DNA of 64,000 bases. Source: Archilochus colubris (lineage: Eukaryota; Chordata; Aves; Apodiformes; Trochilidae). The notes beneath the pieces were generated by a model. It was given only the letters and a program-made list of their open reading frames with translations. It did not search any database and was not told the DNA's origin. How positions within the stretch are numbered: position 1 is the stretch's first letter; each line of letters starts with the position of its first letter. The stretch spans positions 95,925,115 to 95,989,114 of the forward strand of contig CM041085.1 in assembly GCA_023079485.1 (NCBI GenBank), read 5' to 3'. The translations under genes were made by a program, and so were the position numbers. Below are positions 59,503 through 64,000 of this stretch, piece after piece.

Positions 59503-61950
59503 TTAGTCAGGAACTACAAGTCAGTGAGCATCCTCACTCAGCCATGCTCCTGGCAGCACAAACACAGATCTCATTTAATGTCCATCCCAGGCACTGTGGC
59601 TAAAGGTACCTCTTAAATTATTTGTCAGCAAAGCAAATGGTGTCTCCTGCTCTGCTTTTTCCACAGCATCCAACAGCACTTTGCTTTATGTTCCACCACT
59701 TACAACTGTGCAAAAGGGCAGAAAGCGCCTAGAAGTATGCAGAAGGGAGTGAAAAGTTACTCCCACACTGCATTTCTTTCCACTAGCTTCAATATTTACA
59801 GTGTGCTGGCTCTGCTGACTCCCGCCCAACATTTTCACATGGCCAGATAATATTTCTGCCAGAGCGTTGCCAACTGTTGATCTGAAAGAATGAGATTCAG
59901 GGAGTTATTTCACCACATAGAAAAAAAGAAACCTGTTTTCCTTGTGGTTTTACTTACATTTACTGAAAGCTGTACCACAGACCTTCCAAAGCTTAGAAAA
60001 GCCTAACTGCTAGTAATAAGAGGATTTGGGGTTGTTTGGTTTGGGGTTTTTTTGTTTTTTTGTTTTATTTTGGTTTTTTTGGTGTTTCAGTTATCTAGAG
60101 GTTTCAGGTAGCACCTTCAAACCTGAATGTCTGAGTTGAATCTATAGTTAAGTATCAGGAGCAGCTCCCTTCTGGTGCTGAAGGGCTGCACTATGCTGGC
60201 CAGCTTTTGAAGATGGCAACATCTGGGATTGTTCAGCAACTTTAAATTCCATCCTTTTTAGGTGTCTAAGCATGGATTTTTAAAAAATAAAAAATCAGTA
60301 CCTAGATCTTAAGGTATTCATCATGTTTTTTTCCCCCTCCTTAAATATGTTAGCATAGTCCCTCCTTGTGCTCACAGTTATGGATCATCCCTGCAAGTTC
60401 CAGTAAGAACTCTTCTCATGTGAGAAATACAGAATTTGATTGAAGTGGGTCATGGTCATTATTTCCATCATGTCAGGTCCATAATATATGACCTCATCAA
60501 AGCTCAAAGTCATAGCAACTTTTTATAGTTTTCCTGGGTATGTTACTCAGGAATCTCAAAAAGCATTTCTTAAACATTGAGGCAAATAATCAGTGTAACC
60601 CACCTAATTTTATTCTGAGGACTTCTTCTAGGTAAGTAATCTACCGTTATTGTCAGTGAATGAACTGAAATTTGGTAAGAGCCACAGAACAAAATCAAAA
60701 TTTAAAATTAAGATAAAAGACTGCAGTAAAAACAGAAAAAAAAGCTCCAAACACTTTGTATTCTTGTTTTGTAATTTGAACTTTTGATTCTCTGATGTTT
60801 ATTTGATCTGCTTTCTTCCATCTTCCCAGGATTAAGATAAGTATTCTTCTAGATTTGATTAGATTTAGATTTTTCTCTTGCTCCAGCTTCGTAAAGGAGC
60901 AGAATGATGGGCTTTATAATAGTGAGGATCCTATTGCACTGTTTTTCTCTAACTTTGTTTTCAATTGCTCTTTTTTTCCCAGCCCCTTTTGCCTTCCCAC
61001 TTGTCTTGTATTTCTGCTTTGTCTCTGGGAGACTGTGTCTCCCTGTGCTGCTGGGAGTACTTGGATTCAGGAATACATCCCAGGGAACTTGCCTGGGGTG
61101 TGTTGTGATGGACTGCCTTTTGGTGATGCTTTCTTTGGAAACTGAAGCACAGGGCAGGCAAGCCTTGTGCACATAGTGGGATGAGCAGCTCAGGTCCACT
61201 ACAAAATCTTGGAAGTCAAGAACTCTGCTTTGCAGACCAAGCCCTGCAGACCTTTAGAAAAGCCAAATTATCCATCCTTCTAGTATTTTCAAAGAAGAAA
61301 ACAAAACAGAGTAACAAAGTAGCAATAATCATTAGGAAAACTAATTTTTGCTAATTGAGTGATCCTATAGAAAAAAAATACATCAAACAATGGCTCATCC
61401 AGGTGGGGTTTTTAAATTATATTTTTCCCCTACAAACCCATCCCATTCCATACCCATATCAACATTTAAGGAAAAATGGGGCCACACAAAGCTCTAGGAT
61501 CTATAAACATGACATTTCTACCCTGAACTGCTGCAGAGTGTTCAAATATAACAAAATGTTTAGTTCAGTGAGTAGTGCAGACCACTTTGTACATTGCACC
61601 ATGCACCATACACAACAGTTTTGAACTGAATATGAAATTTACCTGTCCCCCTTTTTTTTGGTTTCTACAGTTTATATTAGTAGCTTAATAACTCTTCCAC
61701 ATATTTTTTTGGTGTTACTACACCATAGGTTAAATTATCATCCAAACTCTTTTCATTGCTGCCAATTCAATCAGAACTCACTAAGCCTCAAGGCATTTTT
61801 CATTCACAATGTAATAGCTCCAAGCCACAGCTTTCAAACCTCCCTAAAGGACTCAGAAGCTATATTGCAGCAGCTGGTAACCTCAGCATGGCCACTGGCA
61901 GTGCTAAGTCATAAGCTCTAGATTTCTATATGATAGCTTCAAGTGAAATG
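59503..61950. other. Intergenic or intronic sequence without recognisable features
   Basis: Apart from the T/G-rich tract I see no gene, transposon or RNA gene. Confidence 0.45.
60020..60090. repeat. T/G-rich low-complexity tract
   Basis: Irregular GTTT, GGTTT and T runs without a fixed unit. Confidence 0.7.
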
Positions 61951-61954
61951 TTTA

Positions 61955-62358
61955 GAGAATAACTCCTACATGGAGCAGCTGAGGGAACCAGGGTTGTTTA
62001 ACCTGGAGAAAGGAGGCTTCTCACTCTCTACCAGCTACCTGAAAGAAGGTTGTAGCAAGACAGATGTCGGTCTCTTCTCCCCAGTAACAAGTAATAAAAA
62101 AGAGGAAATGGCCTCAAAGTGTGCCAGGGGAGGTTTAGATTGGAAAAATTATCATTAGGAAAAATTTCTTCCCTGGAACAGGCTGCCCAAGGAAGTGGTT
62201 GAGTGACCATCCCTGGAGGCATTTAGAAGATGTGCAGATGCGGTTCCTCGGGCTATGGTTTAATGGTGGACTTGGTGGTGTTAAGTTTACTGTTGAACTT
62301 GATGATATTGAAGGTCTTTTCCAACCTAAAGAATCTGGTGATTCTATGATTCTATGAA
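61955..62358 (+). mobile_element. CR1 LINE 3' end with tail repeat, + orientation
   Basis: This 5'-truncated CR1 starts near CATGGAGCAGCTGAGGGAAC (61970). It runs through GGGTTGTTTAACCTGGAGAA, the AGGTTTAGATTGGA block (about 62130) and the GAACAGGCTGCCCAAGGAAG block (about 62177). It ends in the diagnostic tail GATTCTATGATTCTATGA at about 62339-62356. It is too short and damaged to encode protein. Confidence 0.92.
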
Positions 62359-62872
62359 ATAGATACTGACTGTTTTAACGGACAAGAGAAACATGGCCCT
62401 AGGGTCATGTTTCATGGAACACCTCCAACCACATAAGATATTCATTACCTGAAAAGCAAATGTTACAGAAGAGTTTTTCTGCTTGCACTCCTGAGGCACT
62501 CTGCTAATTCAGATGCCATAGCATATGTGCTGTGCTCCCAGGCTTATGACTGAGACATAAAAGGACTGTTACCTTAAAGTGTTCTTTTCTTACATTGTAA
62601 CTAACAAAGAAGCATTAATTATGACACAAAAATAAAGATTATCAGCAAGAACATTATGAATACTGACATCTCTCTGTGCTGAAGAGATCCATGCTAGTTA
62701 AAACGCTCACTTCCATTAATGCTACAGGAAGACAGTACAAAAGCATTTTTGTGGAATATTTATGAATTCCATGGCATTACTTACTCATAGATATCTCAGT
62801 CATTCACAGATAGTAATTATAAGATAGCAGATAACAAAAAGGCTGATAGATAGTAATGAGCATGACAGATCA

Positions 62873-62950
62873 TTGAATCATAGAGTGGTTTAGGTTGGAA
62901 GGGCCCTTAAAGATCATCCAGTTCCAACACCTCTGCCACGGGCAGGGATA
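62873..62950 (-). mobile_element. Short CR1 3' end, antisense
   Basis: AATCATAGAGTGGTTTAGGT, GGAAGGGCCCTTAAAGATCA and the GCCACGGGCAGGGA block mark an inverted CR1 3' terminus of about 75 bp. Confidence 0.88.
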
Positions 62951-64000
62951 GATTTCTTACTGATTATTTTAAATCTAGCATACAGATTTACAGCACAATA
63001 CCACAATAACAATAGTTTTGACACACAAATAACAAACAAATGTTCCAGTAACTATAAAATGTGATTTCTCTTCTTCCATTATGGACAGTAGTGTTCATTC
63101 TGAGGTTGAAATGATAGATCACTGCAACAACAGCTCCTTCATTATCCTGCAGTTGCAGAACCAGAGTAGAAAGTGGAACTGAAGTGTCTTACTTTGATTG
63201 TATACCTTGGTGCTATGTATGGTACTTTGTCCTATCAGCCAATGTACTTGACTAAGCTGCCATATATCACTTTATCAGTGTAAGGAAATTAATTTGCAAA
63301 GCCCTTATTTTTACTAGTTAAACTGGTAAAAATGGATCTTTACCCTACAATCAAGATATTTGCTGCTGCTGATCTAACTAACATTGCTTAATGAGCAAAG
63401 TCTGCCTGCAGAGCCCAGTGCACCCAAAGAGATGTAATTCTGCTGGACTAGTGAGTAATTCCCCATCATGAGGGCTGTGGGACCACAAGGAGCCAATATT
63501 CACTCAGACTACATTGCATTTCTACACTATACTTCATCAGACAATTTGTATCTCTAGTGACCAGATCTAGGAACAACCCATTAAAAATGCAGCTGCCCCA
63601 CCAGTATGGGTGGGCAAGGAGTATTCACCATCAAAGCCACTCTCCAGCTGTGTTTGGACAATTCAGATTTTGTGCTTCACATCTAAATCTGTGCAACATT
63701 ATGAGCTTCTGCTCCCTTCAAAAAGCATGGAAAGAGCCCAAACAAACTAGAAGTCCAGATATCTTTTGGGCATGAGGTCTCCATGAGCTATTCCCTGAAT
63801 CCTGTCACACACTATAACCTCCACTTGAGATTGTTCTGAAAGGCAAACGCTAAACTTTATTAACATTATATTAATTTTTCCACAGACCCTCAGGAGAAAC
63901 ACCAGTGACTTTTTTTCAGAGGTGGATCAGCACTAGGATGGGTATTTTTATTGACCAGATCTATTGATTCATATGCTAGTATAATACACTTGTTTACTCA
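62951..64000. other. Intergenic or intronic sequence without recognisable features
   Basis: AT-rich sequence to the window end. No exon, repeat or RNA gene is supported. Confidence 0.45.

Noticed and set aside
1..64000. Search for tRNA, rRNA, CRISPR, operons or a defence-type gene cluster
   Set aside because: Nothing of the kind is visible; the window is vertebrate intronic and intergenic DNA.

Overview
This is nuclear DNA from a bird. It is AT-rich, gene-poor and full of introns and repeats. The evidence is several 5'-truncated CR1 LINEs with the avian-type 3' tail (ATTCTATG-like repeats, FADDTK reverse-transcriptase box), plus solo LTRs of avian endogenous retrovirus families. A neoavian, perhaps a songbird, is likely, but the species cannot be fixed from the window. 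There are no bacterial or phage genes, rRNA, recognisable tRNA or CRISPR array.

Positions 1-27,190 hold the 3' part of one protein-coding gene on the + strand. Three exons can be chained by splice sites and reading phase: 2269-2463, 25017-25094 and a terminal exon at about 26858-27033 with a TAA stop. An AATAAA follows at 27170. Every junction is phase 1, the introns are about 22.6 kb and 1.8 kb, and together the exons encode roughly the last 148 residues of a protein I do not recognise. The large intron contains a CR1 fragment (about 2800-3645), two very old CR1/L3-like remnants in antisense (about 12733-13130 and 15960-16800), a CR1 3' end (about 22090-22387), an (AT)n tract and a 41-bp minisatellite.

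Positions 27,190-64,000 show no convincing gene. The landmarks are: a clean solo LTR with a 5-bp target duplication (28776-29558, minus); an older LTR (33107 to about 34797, minus) split by a second, differently organised LTR (about 33544-34451, plus) that carries GATA-motif tandem repeats; a CR1 fragment in antisense (about 37730-38485) with a (CCACA)n expansion inside its reverse-transcriptase frame; a second copy of the interrupted LTR family in the opposite orientation (about 55595-56369); and CR1 3' ends at about 40082, 59426, 61955 and 62873. Between these lies unremarkable intergenic or intronic DNA with simple repeats, poly(A) tracts and a few inverted repeats.

No new multi-gene system is visible. 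The observations most worth following are the unidentified gene, the 61-bp direct repeat that brackets its middle exon, the nested LTRs with GATA-containing repeats, and a perfect 12-bp inverted repeat near 42.1 kb.
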